A stretch of 25,069 bases of DNA from Streptomyces sp. NRRL F-6492 (GCF_001280125.1 NZ_LGEG01000280.1:1-25069), one strand, 5' to 3'; shown: positions 14,114 through 22,250, counted from the first letter of the stretch. The notes: generated from the sequence alone by a model not told the origin. Numbers and translations: made by a program.

Positions 14114-14599
14114 TCAGGAGGGCAGGGAGACGACCTGCCAGGCGACCGTTCCCGTGGCTCCGGACATTGCGGTGATGTCGATCGGCAATCGCGCCGGAGC
14201 GTTCTCCACCCGCCGGCCGGCAGGTACTCCGTCGCACGGCACTGACCGCGGCGCCTGGTCGGCGATGACGACCTTCACGTTCCCCGTACCGACACAGACC
14301 ACGGAGACCTTGTAGGCCATGCCCTTCTTGAGCGGGGAAAGGTTGTGGACGCCCTCTCGGACCCGTTCCAGACCGGATTCCACGAACTCCGGATCCTCCA
14401 GCGAGACCGTCTCCAGCGCGGCCTTCGCACGCTTTCCCCGCTCTTGTTCGTTCTCCCCTCGGGGCTGCTCCGTCGCGGTCGGCTTCCCCGTCGCCGACGG
14501 AGTGCCCGACGGCTTTGCGCCGCCGGTGCATCCGGCCGCCAGGAGGGAGAGGAGAAGGAGGGGTGCGACCGCGGTCGATGGCTTGCGCAGAACCGTCAC
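14114..14599 (-). CDS. Secreted lipoprotein of unknown function
   Basis: 161-aa predicted lipoprotein. A short basic N-terminus (VTVLRKPS) is followed by a hydrophobic segment and a lipobox LAAGC with C24 as the lipidated cysteine. A low-complexity Pro/Thr/Ser/Lys linker (~25-50) comes next. A folded region (~60-161) contains VSLEDPEFVESGLERVREGVHNLSPLKKGMAYKVSVVCVGTGNVKVVIADQ and two further cysteines (VVC and VPC) that may form a disulfide. GTG 14599 overlaps the stop of the upstream secreted-protein gene (GTGA). It would be anchored on the outer face of the membrane. It lies in the islet between the two tRNA-Thr 3' ends. Confidence 0.75.
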   Translation of the reverse strand: MTVLRKPSTAVAPLLLLSLLAAGCTGGAKPSGTPSATGKPTATEQPRGENEQERGKRAKAALETVSLEDPEFVESGLERVREGVHNLSPLKKGMAYKVSVVCVGTGNVKVVIADQAPRSVPCDGVPAGRRVENAPARLPIDITAMSGATGTVAWQVVSLPS

Positions 14600-15132
14600 G
14601 AGTTCGTCTCCCGGTAGTGCCGGCCGACCTCGGAGGAGGGCAGTTCGGCGGTTCCGCTCTCGAGGAGCTCCTTGCCGCAACGATCTTCGCCGGTCTCGTA
14701 CTCGGCCCGCGTGACGGAGCAACCCCAGGGACCGTACGGGAGATGCCCGTACCTTCCAGTGGCCGCGTTCCTGCGGTATTCGTGACCCACGGAGCCCCCG
14801 ACTCCTCCACCTCGACCACCATGGTGCCGCCCGGTCCGTCCTCGAAGGACGGCCCTCCCCCCGTCGGCCGGCATGTGGATGCCGGTCTTCGAGGTGATCG
14901 CGATCCATGTGCGGCGAGGGTTGTCGCATGTCCGGGTGCCGAACTCCCCGTTGCCGGAAGCCTCCGGCGGCTGCGCCGGCGAGTCGTCCTCGGGTGCGGC
15001 CTCCTCGACGGCCTCCAGCGGAGCGGTCACGGGTTCCGGTTCCCCGATCGCCGCGCGAGCCGGAGGGGCCGAGCTGCTCAGCAGAGCCGGAGCCAACACC
15101 GGGACGACGGTCCCTCGTGCTGTGAAACGCAT
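14596..15132 (-). pseudogene. Secreted protein gene, apparently frame-shifted and shortened
   Basis: A 178-codon open frame from ATG 15132. It encodes a signal peptide with a probable cleavage site after ARA (25-27), an acidic Pro/Glu linker and a CDNPRRTWIAITSKTGIHMPADG segment. It ends in YGHLPYGPWGCSVTRAEYETGEDRCGKELLESGTAELPSSEVGRHY. From memory this resembles a family of secreted Streptomyces proteins in which KTGIH is followed by a DGPGGTM strand and a Val/Thr-rich region. Here a FEDGPGGTMVVEVEES segment does occur, but in another frame (~14,846-14,790). G runs at 14857-14862 and 14795-14799 flank it, and the usual longer middle is missing. I therefore read it as a decayed copy, or one with two indels. 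The stop overlaps the lipoprotein start (GTGA). Confidence 0.55.
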
Positions 15133-15547
15133 GCTTCCCCCACGTCCAAGACTGGTTGTGGGGCCACCTGTCAGGTCGGTGAGGTGGCCGCGCACGGAGA
15201 CCGTAACCGGGTTCGTGGGAGACGGGGGAGAGGGAAAACGATCTTCTGAGCAAGAATTGAGGAAGCTGCATTTCGGCCGACGGCAGCGCCAACTGGCCGC
15301 TCTTGTATCGCAGTTCCATGCAGTATGTGGCTGATCCGGCTGTGTGGCGTCGGCTGGTCCTGTTGGCCGGGTCGCCGGAGAGCGGGATGCCGTGGCGGGT
15401 GGTTCCGCTCCGCCGAGGGGGTGCGCGGCGGCAGAGCGCGGCGGAGAGGGCGCGGCCCCGTGCCCGTCCATCGATCGGCGCGTCGCCACGACGTGGACGC
15501 CGGCCCGCTACCGCCACCCGGTGCCACCCGGAACGATCTTGCCGGGC
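15133..15547. other. Non-coding stretch of the islet
   Basis: 415 bp without a convincing gene. It contains an 8-bp stem hairpin (15162-15169 with 15182-15189) about 30 nt upstream of the secreted-protein start. A short plus-strand open frame starts near 15318 (MQYVADPAVWRRLVLL...). It could be the decayed end of a gene, but I cannot match it to anything and it lacks a ribosome-binding site. I see no clear promoter. Confidence 0.4.
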
Positions 15548-15590
15548 CTCGTCATGGGCAGGTCCCGGGTCCGGATCCCGGAGGCGGCTC
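15548..15590 (+). other. Decayed second copy of the tRNA-Thr 3' half (old att remnant)
   Basis: This segment aligns without gaps to 13816-13858 at an offset of exactly 1732 bp. Over 45 positions 38 are identical, and six of the seven changes replace A or T by G or C. The anticodon-loop start CTCGT, the variable loop and the GGCGGCTC 3' end are conserved. The T-loop has become TCCGGAT, so it is no longer a plausible tRNA part. It is followed by a matching terminator. Best reading: the remnant of an earlier integration or of a duplicated tRNA-Thr gene. Confidence 0.7.
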
Positions 15591-15596
15591 GGAGGA

Positions 15597-15630
15597 ACCC
15601 CGGGTCGCGCACTCCGCGGCCCGGGGTTTT
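15597..15630 (+). terminator. Terminator copy downstream of decayed tRNA remnant
   Basis: An 8-bp stem (15597-15604 with 15620-15627), a 15-nt loop and four T match the structure at 13865-13900 position for position. One base pair has changed on both sides (A-T to G-C), so the stem is preserved by covariation. It also sits just past the stop of the convergent TPR gene (15671) and may serve both directions. Confidence 0.75.
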
Positions 15631-15670
15631 CCGTCGGCCGGGGGTGGGGCGGTCGGGGTTCCAGGGGGTG

Positions 15671-16636
15671 TCAGAACTTCGGGGCTCCTACGAGGTCGTC
15701 GGCCTCCTCGGTTCGGCCGAGGGAGCGGAGGGTCTTCTCCAGGCGGTCGCGGGTGGCACGGGTGGTCGAGTGGTCCCTTCCCGCCGTGCGTTCGAGCCTC
15801 CGGAGCAGGTCCGTGTCGGCGGCGCGGGCCGACTCGTGGTCGCCGAGGCGGTGGAGGGCGAGGGCGATGTCCGCCGCCGCGCGCAGGGTCGGCAGCGCGT
15901 CCTCCCCCGACGTGCGGGTGCGCCGCCGGTGGGTGTCCCGGTGGAGGGCCAGTGCCTTCTGGTGCCTGCCGAGGCCGAACAGGCTGTTCGCGAGGTTCTC
16001 CGTGGCCAGGAGCGTCGTGTCGTCGTCCTTGCCGAGCCGTCGCCGACAGCGCCGTACGGCGTCGTCGTTCACGTGGAACGCCGCCCGGTGGTCGGCGAGC
16101 CGGTTGAGGCAGGCGCCCAGGTGACAGGCCGCGAGGAGGGTGGCGGGGGCGTTCTCGCCGAGGGTCCTCGACCGGAGGAGGAGGATCCTTTCGAGCAGGG
16201 GGCGGGCCCGTTCCGCGTCGCCCCGCGCGGACAGGCAGGCGGCGAGCCGTTCGGCGGCCCGGAGGGTGTCGGGGTGGGCCTCGCCGAGCCGTTCCCGCCA
16301 GTCGTCGTGGACGGGACCCGCCAGCAGGACGCCGAGTTCGGCGCGGTCGGCCTCGCAGAGGTGGCGCAGGACCCGGATCAGCAGGTCGCGGAACCGCTCC
16401 GGCTCGCTGTGCGGGACGCCGGCCTCGCGCAGATAGCCGAGGAGCGTCTGGACGTCCGCCGTGAGCAGGCGGTACGAGTTCCAGGTCCGCGGGTCGCCCG
16501 GGTCGAGGTCCGGCGTCGCCGCGAGCCGGTCCCGGGCCGCGGCGCACACCGCGCCCGGCTCGGCGGGGCCGGTGCGGAACAGGTGCAGGAGGTCGGCGTG
16601 CGCCCGCCCCACCGCGGGGTCGACGGCGGGCGTCAT
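15671..16636 (-). CDS. TPR-repeat protein of the cyclase-NACHT operon
   Basis: 321-aa protein. After an N-terminal helical region (~1-110) come five tetratricopeptide units with an exact 42-residue period, starting near residues 117 (LGEAHPDTL), 159 (LGENAPATL), 201 (LGKDDDTTL), 243 (SGEDALPTL) and 285 (AGRDHSTTR). This is the kinesin-light-chain-like (TPR_10/TPR_12) type common beside STAND NTPases in Streptomyces. No enzyme domain is visible, so it is most likely a protein-protein adaptor or sensor. ATG 16636 overlaps the stop of the NACHT gene as ATGA, making it the third and last gene of the operon. In the conflict-system reading it could recognise the trigger or hold the complex together. 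Confidence 0.8.
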   Translation of the reverse strand: MTPAVDPAVGRAHADLLHLFRTGPAEPGAVCAAARDRLAATPDLDPGDPRTWNSYRLLTADVQTLLGYLREAGVPHSEPERFRDLLIRVLRHLCEADRAELGVLLAGPVHDDWRERLGEAHPDTLRAAERLAACLSARGDAERARPLLERILLLRSRTLGENAPATLLAACHLGACLNRLADHRAAFHVNDDAVRRCRRRLGKDDDTTLLATENLANSLFGLGRHQKALALHRDTHRRRTRTSGEDALPTLRAAADIALALHRLGDHESARAADTDLLRRLERTAGRDHSTTRATRDRLEKTLRSLGRTEEADDLVGAPKF

Positions 16637-19600
16637 GACGCGGGGCCGGGGGCGAGGTGCGCCAGCCGGACGCCGTCCACGACCTCGGGTGCCGGGCCGT
16701 CCGGGGAGACGCAGGCGAGCCCGCGGGCGACGGCCGAGCCGAGGACGGCGACGGCGTCGGTGCCCAGCGCCTCGATCAGGGCGTCCGGTGCGTGCTGGAG
16801 GAGGGACATGCCGAAGGGCCAATCCGTGGAGACGGTTTCGTAGAACCTGCGCAGCGCGACGGCCGGCGCGCGCTCGAGCAGGACGGGGAACAGCCGGGCC
16901 ACGGCGTCGGCGGGGATCCAGTGCTCGCCGGGCCAGCCGGTCCGGCAGCGTTCGGCCTCGTGCAGCAGGCCGACGGGATCGACCAGGTCGCCGATGCCGG
17001 GGGAGGCGGCCAGGACGGTCAGCGCGTCCACGCCGATCGCGGAGCCGTCGCGGGCCTTCGCGGCGACCTCCCCGGCCAGCTCGCGGAGTTCGGCCCGGTT
17101 CTCGGGCCTCGCCTCCGCGCCGAAGGCGAGCAGCTCGGCCGCCGCGGGCAGCGGGCCGTTCTCGAGGAGTCCCCGCAGCCGCCGTACGAACGAGGGGCTG
17201 AGGGCGGCGCCGGGAGCGGGGGTGACGAGGTCGACGGCCGCCGCGTAGATCGGGTCGTCGATGCGTGCCGCCGGCGCCCGGAAGGTGTGTCCGGGCACCG
17301 CGCGGGCGATCCGGTGCTCCTGGTACGCGACGGCGGCCGTCGCGCTCTTGGCCATCTCGTCGTCCTGGTGCGGGGCGCGGGCGAGGCTGTTCCGGTGCAC
17401 CTCCACCGCCACGGGAAGGGGCCGTTTCCGTGCGATCACGTCCGCGGCGAGCACCTCGGACGCCCATACGAGCAGGGACTGCGTGTGGGCGTGGGACAGG
17501 GAGGTCAGCCCCCGCAGCGCCTCCGTGTCCTTCTCCCGGCAGCCCAGGGCGCGCACGGCCAGTTCGAAGCGGACCCGGAGGTCGGGACGGGCGTAGGCCC
17601 ATGCCTTCTGGTCGGTGTCGATCGGCTGGAAGGTCCACCGGTGGCGCGGCAGCTCGGCGAGCGCGCGGTCGATCTCCCGGGAGAGGGCCTCCGCCTCGGG
17701 GCCGTGACGGGAGTCGCCGCCGACGGGGCCGTGGGCCACCCGGTGCAGATCCGCGAACCCGATGGCCCGCTCGCCGGGGTCGGCGATCGCGTGCACGAGG
17801 GCGGCGGCCCGGGCGGGGTCCCGGTGGGCCAGCCGGGCCGCGAACCGGCGCACCGTCCCGGCCATGGTGCCGGTCGCGCGCAGTTCGACGGCGCGGATCA
17901 CGTCCGCGGGGTCGCGGTAGAAGTGCCCTCGCGCGCGGGCGGCCCAGTGGTGGCTCGTGTTGAACATGCGCGTGAGCGCGTGGATGTTCACCTGTGCCAG
18001 GGGGGTGTCGGCGGGCGGGGTGCTCGACTCGGGCGACGCGGTCGTGAACCCCTGACCGGCGCTGTCGTCCCCGAGGAGCGGGGCGGGGTGCTCCACGTCC
18101 CGCAGCACCTCGTCCAGGAGCGCGGCGGCCCGGGAGAGCTCCCCCCGGTCGGCGTGGAGGTGGGCGATGTCGGTGAGGAGCTCGTACCGGCTGGGGTGAC
18201 CGAGGATGCTCCTGGCCATCTGCGCCGCCCTGGCGAGGTCGTACTCGGCCATGCGCCGGGCCGCCGCGCCCAGGCCGTCCAGCCTCTCCCGCGCGGCCCA
18301 CTCGTACCCCGCCGGATCGGCCGGCTCCTCGGGGACCCCGGCGAAGACGTCCTCGACGAGCCGCATCCCGTCCGCCCGGTCCGACGTCCCGAGGGCCTTC
18401 CCGGCGCGCAGCCGGTCCCAGGGGCCGTCGGCCCACGCGAGGTACCGGTCGACGAGGGCCCGCGCCCGCCCGGGCGATCCCCAGCGGGTCCAGAGCTCCG
18501 CCGCGCCGAGGAAGGCGTTGCCCCAGTGGCCGTTGACGACCACCGTGTCGAGACGGGACAGCAGGAAGCGGGCGGTGACCGGGTCCACGTCCTCCAGGAC
18601 CGCGGCCGACGGGACGAGCCGGTCGGCGAGGTGGCGCTCCTCGGTCACGTCGAAGACCTGGGCGCGCACCTCGGCGAGGAGCCTCCGGCAGGTGTCCGGG
18701 TCGTGTGCTGCCCACGCGGCGGCCAGTCGCGCCAGGGCCGTCACGCGGACGTCCGGCCCCACGGCGTCCGCGGACCGCTCGGCCGCCCACAGCAGCTCGG
18801 GGGCCCGCGCGGAGCCGGCGCGCGCCGCGAGGTCCAGGTAGTCCTGCCAGCGTTCGCCGCGGATCCTGCCGACGAGGACGCGGGCGCGGTCCACGTCCCG
18901 CTCGGCGACGGCGGCCGCGCGGTACACGGGGTCCGGTTCCTCCCCGGGGCGGGACGTCCGGTCCGGGGTCTCCTGGCCGTGCCGCCACAGCCGGAGCGCG
19001 CGTTCGAGGTCGTGCGGGGCGAGCAGGGTCGCGGCCGTCCGCAGTGCCCCCCGGCCGGAGTCCGGGGTCCGGCGTTGGTCGGTTCCGTGCCCCGGAACGG
19101 TCAGGGCGGACTCGACCAGCAGGTCCAGCAGGTCCTCGCGCGACGTCCCGTCGGGGCCGGGGCGCGCGTGTTCGAGGATCTCCCGGAAGGCCCGGAACCG
19201 CTGCCACGAGGGCCGCAGCCCGGCCGCGCGCTCCAGGGCCTCCTTGAGGCGGCCCAGCCGGGCGAGGAGGCCGATCGCCCGCGACGGCAGCGCGTCGCCC
19301 GACTGCGCGGCCTGCTGCCGTACGACCGCGAGGTAGGTCAGTGCGGGCAGTCCGGCGGCCACGGGCGCGTTGTCCGCGACGTGGTGGGCGATGTCGTCGA
19401 CGAGTTCGAGGAACCGGCCCTCGGCCCCGAACTCGGCCCTGACGGCCTTGCGCAGACCGGGGCAGACCAGGTCGGCGGCGTCGTCGTAGCTGCCCGGCCC
19501 GGCCTTCAGGAGGTGGGCGACGAGATGGGCCAGGCCGTAGCGGTCCACCTCCGCCCAGTCCACCTCCGCCCAGTGCGGCGCGGTGCCCCGGTAGTGCCGC

Positions 19601-21027
19601 ACGATCCGCTCGTGCCACCGGGTCTCGTCGACCCAGCACTCGGGGTGCTTCGCGTGGGTCTCCCCGGCCGTGAGGAACTCGCCGATCGAGGCGTGGAAGA
19701 AGGCGATCCGGTCGTCCCGGCGGTCCAGCAGCCACCGCAGGCCGTCGAGGACCCGCCGGGCGGGTTCCTCCCGTACCGGGGTGCCGGACAGCCGCGTGAG
19801 CTGGTCCTCCGTCAGCGGCTCGCGGGCCACGGTCAGTACGCCGATGAGCGGCAGGCCCACCCCCGCCCAGCCGCCCGGCCCCGCGGCGCCGTCCCGGGTC
19901 CGTCCGCCGCGCCCGCCCCGTGGCCACGGCGCGAGTTCCTCGCGGGCGAGCTCCACGAAGAAGCCGTACAGGCCGGTCAGGCTGCCGGGCACGCCGCCGA
20001 AGACGAGCAGCCTGTCGACCATCTCGTCGTCCTGCCGCGCGACGGCGTCGGTCAGCGCCCGCGCGTAGGTCGCGAGGTAGAGGAAGTTCCCGGCGGCCTT
20101 CCTGACCGCGTACCGCTTGGCACTGCCCGGCAGGTGGCCCCTGGCCCGTTCCATGCCGATGACGGCGTCCGTCTCCAGGACGCGGTCCGCGTAGGCGCGC
20201 AGGTCGCCCACGACCCGGGGCGAGCCCGCGTCGATGACGACCTCGGCGAGCCGTTCCTCCCGGGCCGACCGGAACAGCCGGAGCCCGGAGTGCGGCCGGG
20301 AGGTCATGACCACCTTGACGTTGGCGGGCAGTTCGGGGCCGCGGGCCAGCCAGTTCAGGAGGCCCTTCCGGGGGTCCGTCGTGCCGTCGTCGGCTATCTC
20401 GTCCAGCGCGTCGACCAGGAGGACGATCCTGGCTTCGGGGTCCTGTGCCGCCAGTACCTCCGCGGGTCCGATCAGAGCCAGGTGCGCCAGGTTGTCGGGG
20501 TCCAGCAGACGGGGTTCCAGCCGGGCCGTGCCGATCTCGACCCCGTGGACGGTGCCGGCGACGTCGCCGATGTCCTGTTCGAGCTCCAGGGTGGCGGTGC
20601 GGTGGAAGGGCGACACGCTGAGGTCGTCGATCCTGATCCCGACCACGCGGCCCTCGGCCTCGACGGAGTCGATGTGCTGCTTGATCACCACGGAGAGGCG
20701 TTCCGGCTCGAACAGCTCCGGACGCACGCGCGCGAGCTGGTGCCCGACGGACAGCAGGAAGGACTGGACGTCCCCGCCGGCGAGGGCGGTCCGGCTGTCC
20801 CGCCGGAAGAAGTAGCGGAGCCGGTCGGGACGGGCCCGCGCCATGCCGGCGAGCAGACTGGTCTTGCCCGCGCCCGGCTCGCCCGTCACCAGGACGTACT
20901 GGCACGCCTCCGGCTCCAGGGCCCGCTCGATCTCCTCGTACAGCCACGCGCGCTCGACGAAGTCCGCCTCCGTCCGGGACCGGACCACGTCGTCGAAGGC
21001 GCGGTCCGTGCGGGGCGGGGCGGTCAC
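16633..21027 (-). CDS. Large NACHT-type STAND NTPase
   Basis: 1464-aa STAND ATPase/GTPase, a class used as regulated molecular switches in animal NLRs and bacterial defence. Walker A is GEPGAGKT (49-56). Walker B is IVLLVDALDE (201-210), with the D-x-x-D-E pattern typical of NACHT. A TSRP arginine motif lies at 242-245. About 150 residues separate the Walker A lysine and the Walker B aspartate, roughly twice the usual distance. The extra part (~118-172) is beta-rich (VVGIRIDDLSVSPFHRTATLELEQ...). A winged-helix-like segment with LTVAREPLTEDQLTRLSG and an FHASIGEFL motif follows, as in NB-ARC/NACHT proteins. The remaining ~900 residues are Ala/Arg/Leu-rich helical repeats, probably the sensor. 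GTG 21027 overlaps the cyclase stop (GTGA); the frame is open to 22326, but that part is the cyclase gene in another frame. No nuclease, TIR or protease effector is fused, so the effector must be a separate protein. Confidence 0.88.
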   Translation of the reverse strand: MTAPPRTDRAFDDVVRSRTEADFVERAWLYEEIERALEPEACQYVLVTGEPGAGKTSLLAGMARARPDRLRYFFRRDSRTALAGGDVQSFLLSVGHQLARVRPELFEPERLSVVIKQHIDSVEAEGRVVGIRIDDLSVSPFHRTATLELEQDIGDVAGTVHGVEIGTARLEPRLLDPDNLAHLALIGPAEVLAAQDPEARIVLLVDALDEIADDGTTDPRKGLLNWLARGPELPANVKVVMTSRPHSGLRLFRSAREERLAEVVIDAGSPRVVGDLRAYADRVLETDAVIGMERARGHLPGSAKRYAVRKAAGNFLYLATYARALTDAVARQDDEMVDRLLVFGGVPGSLTGLYGFFVELAREELAPWPRGGRGGRTRDGAAGPGGWAGVGLPLIGVLTVAREPLTEDQLTRLSGTPVREEPARRVLDGLRWLLDRRDDRIAFFHASIGEFLTAGETHAKHPECWVDETRWHERIVRHYRGTAPHWAEVDWAEVDRYGLAHLVAHLLKAGPGSYDDAADLVCPGLRKAVRAEFGAEGRFLELVDDIAHHVADNAPVAAGLPALTYLAVVRQQAAQSGDALPSRAIGLLARLGRLKEALERAAGLRPSWQRFRAFREILEHARPGPDGTSREDLLDLLVESALTVPGHGTDQRRTPDSGRGALRTAATLLAPHDLERALRLWRHGQETPDRTSRPGEEPDPVYRAAAVAERDVDRARVLVGRIRGERWQDYLDLAARAGSARAPELLWAAERSADAVGPDVRVTALARLAAAWAAHDPDTCRRLLAEVRAQVFDVTEERHLADRLVPSAAVLEDVDPVTARFLLSRLDTVVVNGHWGNAFLGAAELWTRWGSPGRARALVDRYLAWADGPWDRLRAGKALGTSDRADGMRLVEDVFAGVPEEPADPAGYEWAARERLDGLGAAARRMAEYDLARAAQMARSILGHPSRYELLTDIAHLHADRGELSRAAALLDEVLRDVEHPAPLLGDDSAGQGFTTASPESSTPPADTPLAQVNIHALTRMFNTSHHWAARARGHFYRDPADVIRAVELRATGTMAGTVRRFAARLAHRDPARAAALVHAIADPGERAIGFADLHRVAHGPVGGDSRHGPEAEALSREIDRALAELPRHRWTFQPIDTDQKAWAYARPDLRVRFELAVRALGCREKDTEALRGLTSLSHAHTQSLLVWASEVLAADVIARKRPLPVAVEVHRNSLARAPHQDDEMAKSATAAVAYQEHRIARAVPGHTFRAPAARIDDPIYAAAVDLVTPAPGAALSPSFVRRLRGLLENGPLPAAAELLAFGAEARPENRAELRELAGEVAAKARDGSAIGVDALTVLAASPGIGDLVDPVGLLHEAERCRTGWPGEHWIPADAVARLFPVLLERAPAVALRRFYETVSTDWPFGMSLLQHAPDALIEALGTDAVAVLGSAVARGLACVSPDGPAPEVVDGVRLAHLAPGPAS

Positions 21028-22022
21028 TCCTCGCCCCCCGTGGAGCGCGCGTCCCGGGCGGAGCGGACGTTTCCGGTGGAGCGGAGGGCCCGGGCGGAGC
21101 GGAGGTCCAGTCCGACCAGCGTTCCGCCGGGTGCCACGCGGCCGACCTCGGCGTCGCCCTCGATGGTGCCTTCCAGCCGGTCCGTACGGATCACGGTGGC
21201 GTCCCCGGCCACTTCCTCCGCCTTCACGCGGACGCGCACCACGGGGGCGTCGTCCGTGGCCGGGGGAACGGCGGATTCCGCCGGCCGCCCCGGTGCGGTC
21301 ACGGCCCCGCGGGCCTTCGCGGCGGCGTCGGTGCCGGTGTCGGTATCGGTGTTGGTGTTGGTGTCGGTGTCGGTGTCGGCGTCCCGGTGGTCCTGCGCGG
21401 GGTCCGGCCTCCCCGCCCGCGCGCCGGGGATCCAGATCCAGGCGTCCCCCTCGTACTCCTTCTCCCGGACCCGGACGCGGCGGAACTCGTCCGCCGGAAC
21501 GGTGGTGTACGCGGCTCCCACGGAGTCGTGGAAGACGGCCGCCGACACGGCGACGGCCAGGCAGGCGTCCGGCGCCGCCGCCAGGGCGTCGCGCAGGGGC
21601 GCGCAGTCGAGGACGCGGCCGATCTCGACCGGGGCCCGGCCGACGAAGCCGTTGGGGCCCGGTGAGGCCGGGCCGAAGTGGACGGCCGCCCTGAGCCTGA
21701 GCCGGGCCCGCGGCACCCGGTTCCGGTTGAAGGCCCGCAGTCCGGCGTCCAGGGCGCGCATGAAGGTGTCGACCAGGGCGGGCTCGTAGGCCCCCTCGGG
21801 CAGGACGGCGAACACGGAGTCCCCGCCCTCCTGCGTCTCCCAGCGGTCGCGGTCCAGCCCGGCGGCGCCGGACGCGCTGTCCAGCAGCCGTGTGATGCCC
21901 GCCTGGAACTCGCGCTGCGTCACCGCGTCCGTGCGGCCGTACCCCTTCGCGTCGACCGCCAGCAGCAGCCTGCGCCGGAAGGTTCCCGGGCCGCCGTGTC
22001 CATCCGTGCCGTTCGCTTCCAT
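21024..22022 (-). CDS. Class III nucleotidyl-cyclase-like protein
   Basis: 332-aa protein. Residues ~15-200 fit the class III adenylate/guanylate cyclase fold. Strand 1 is RRLLLAVDAKGYGR with metal-ligand candidate D24. The beta2-beta3 hairpin is QEGGDSVFAVLP with D68, 44 residues later as expected. Then come RLRLRAAVHFGP and GFVGRAPVEIGRVLDCAPL with R136 as the possible transition-state arginine. The usual asparagine one turn before it is not seen, so catalysis is uncertain. A DTDTDTNTNTDTDTGTD linker (~215-232) is encoded by a hexanucleotide repeat. The tail (~260-310) is beta-rich with repeated V-x-G patterns. ATG 22022 follows an AGAGG box. It is first in the operon, with GTGA coupling to the NACHT gene. 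Expected role: synthesis of a cyclic nucleotide for the divergent PycTM-like effector. Confidence 0.75.
   Translation of the reverse strand: MEANGTDGHGGPGTFRRRLLLAVDAKGYGRTDAVTQREFQAGITRLLDSASGAAGLDRDRWETQEGGDSVFAVLPEGAYEPALVDTFMRALDAGLRAFNRNRVPRARLRLRAAVHFGPASPGPNGFVGRAPVEIGRVLDCAPLRDALAAAPDACLAVAVSAAVFHDSVGAAYTTVPADEFRRVRVREKEYEGDAWIWIPGARAGRPDPAQDHRDADTDTDTNTNTDTDTGTDAAAKARGAVTAPGRPAESAVPPATDDAPVVRVRVKAEEVAGDATVIRTDRLEGTIEGDAEVGRVAPGGTLVGLDLRSARALRSTGNVRSARDARSTGGEE
21327..21383. repeat. Hexanucleotide repeat (GGTGTC-like) in the cyclase gene
   Basis: About nine units of a 6-bp motif (GGTGTC with single-base variants) run in tandem and encode alternating Asp-Thr/Asn-Thr on the minus strand. 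Because the unit is a multiple of three, slippage would change linker length without shifting frame. A second hexamer tract lies in the start region of the Crp-type gene of the same locus. Confidence 0.85.
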
Positions 22023-22184
22023 GACACCTCTCGCCACACGTACGTGAGGGGGGACCGCGTCTTCGCGCGAGTCCGCTGCCGCTCGCAAGTCCTCTGACGC
22101 ACAGCGGACTTGGCCCACGGTAGACCAGTGCCCTCTCCCTCGTACGAGCGCCGGCACCGAAGTCGTACACCCGCGTCCGGGGGC

Positions 22185-22250
22185 GAACCCCGTACAAGTA
22201 CGGAATTCGGGTGCCCGGAGTTCCACGGGGGGCGGGGAACCCGTAGAAGT
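22185..22250 (+). promoter_or_regulatory. Repeated motif and candidate promoter before the PycTM-like gene
   Basis: The motif GAACCC(C)GTA-AAGT occurs twice on the plus strand, at 22185-22199 and 22237-22250, about 51 bp apart. The first copy overlaps a dyad CCGTAC-AA-GTACGG (22190-22203). A possible -35 TTCCAC (22221-22226) and -10 TAGAAG (22244-22249) are spaced 17 nt. An alternative ECF-type reading is GGAAC at 22236-22240, 15 nt, then GTT. The repeats look like a regulator site between the divergent effector and cyclase genes. The Crp-type protein next door is a candidate ligand, though the sequence is not the known Crp consensus. Confidence 0.4.

Noticed and set aside
15318..15546. Plus-strand gene in the islet (MQYVADPAVWRRLVLL...)
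   Set aside because: No ribosome-binding site, no recognisable family, and the frame runs into the decayed tRNA remnant and terminator.
15671..20947. 1758-codon minus-strand open frame covering much of the NACHT gene
   Set aside because: Only its last 321 codons (the TPR gene) have motifs; the rest is Arg/Pro-rich shadow of the NACHT frame. Long stop-free shadows are expected at this GC content.
16657..21789. 1710-codon plus-strand open frame opposite the NACHT gene
   Set aside because: Antisense shadow with no domains and no ribosome-binding site.
22037..22046. CACGTACGTG palindrome as a copy of the phage RHH operator
   Set aside because: It shares only the ACGT core with the GTGTACGTACAC operators and lies outside the prophage, just before the cyclase start; too short to call.
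22211..22226. GTG...CAC dyad as a Crp site before the PycTM-like gene
   Set aside because: The arms are 10 nt apart rather than the spacing in known Crp sites, and the flanking bases do not match.
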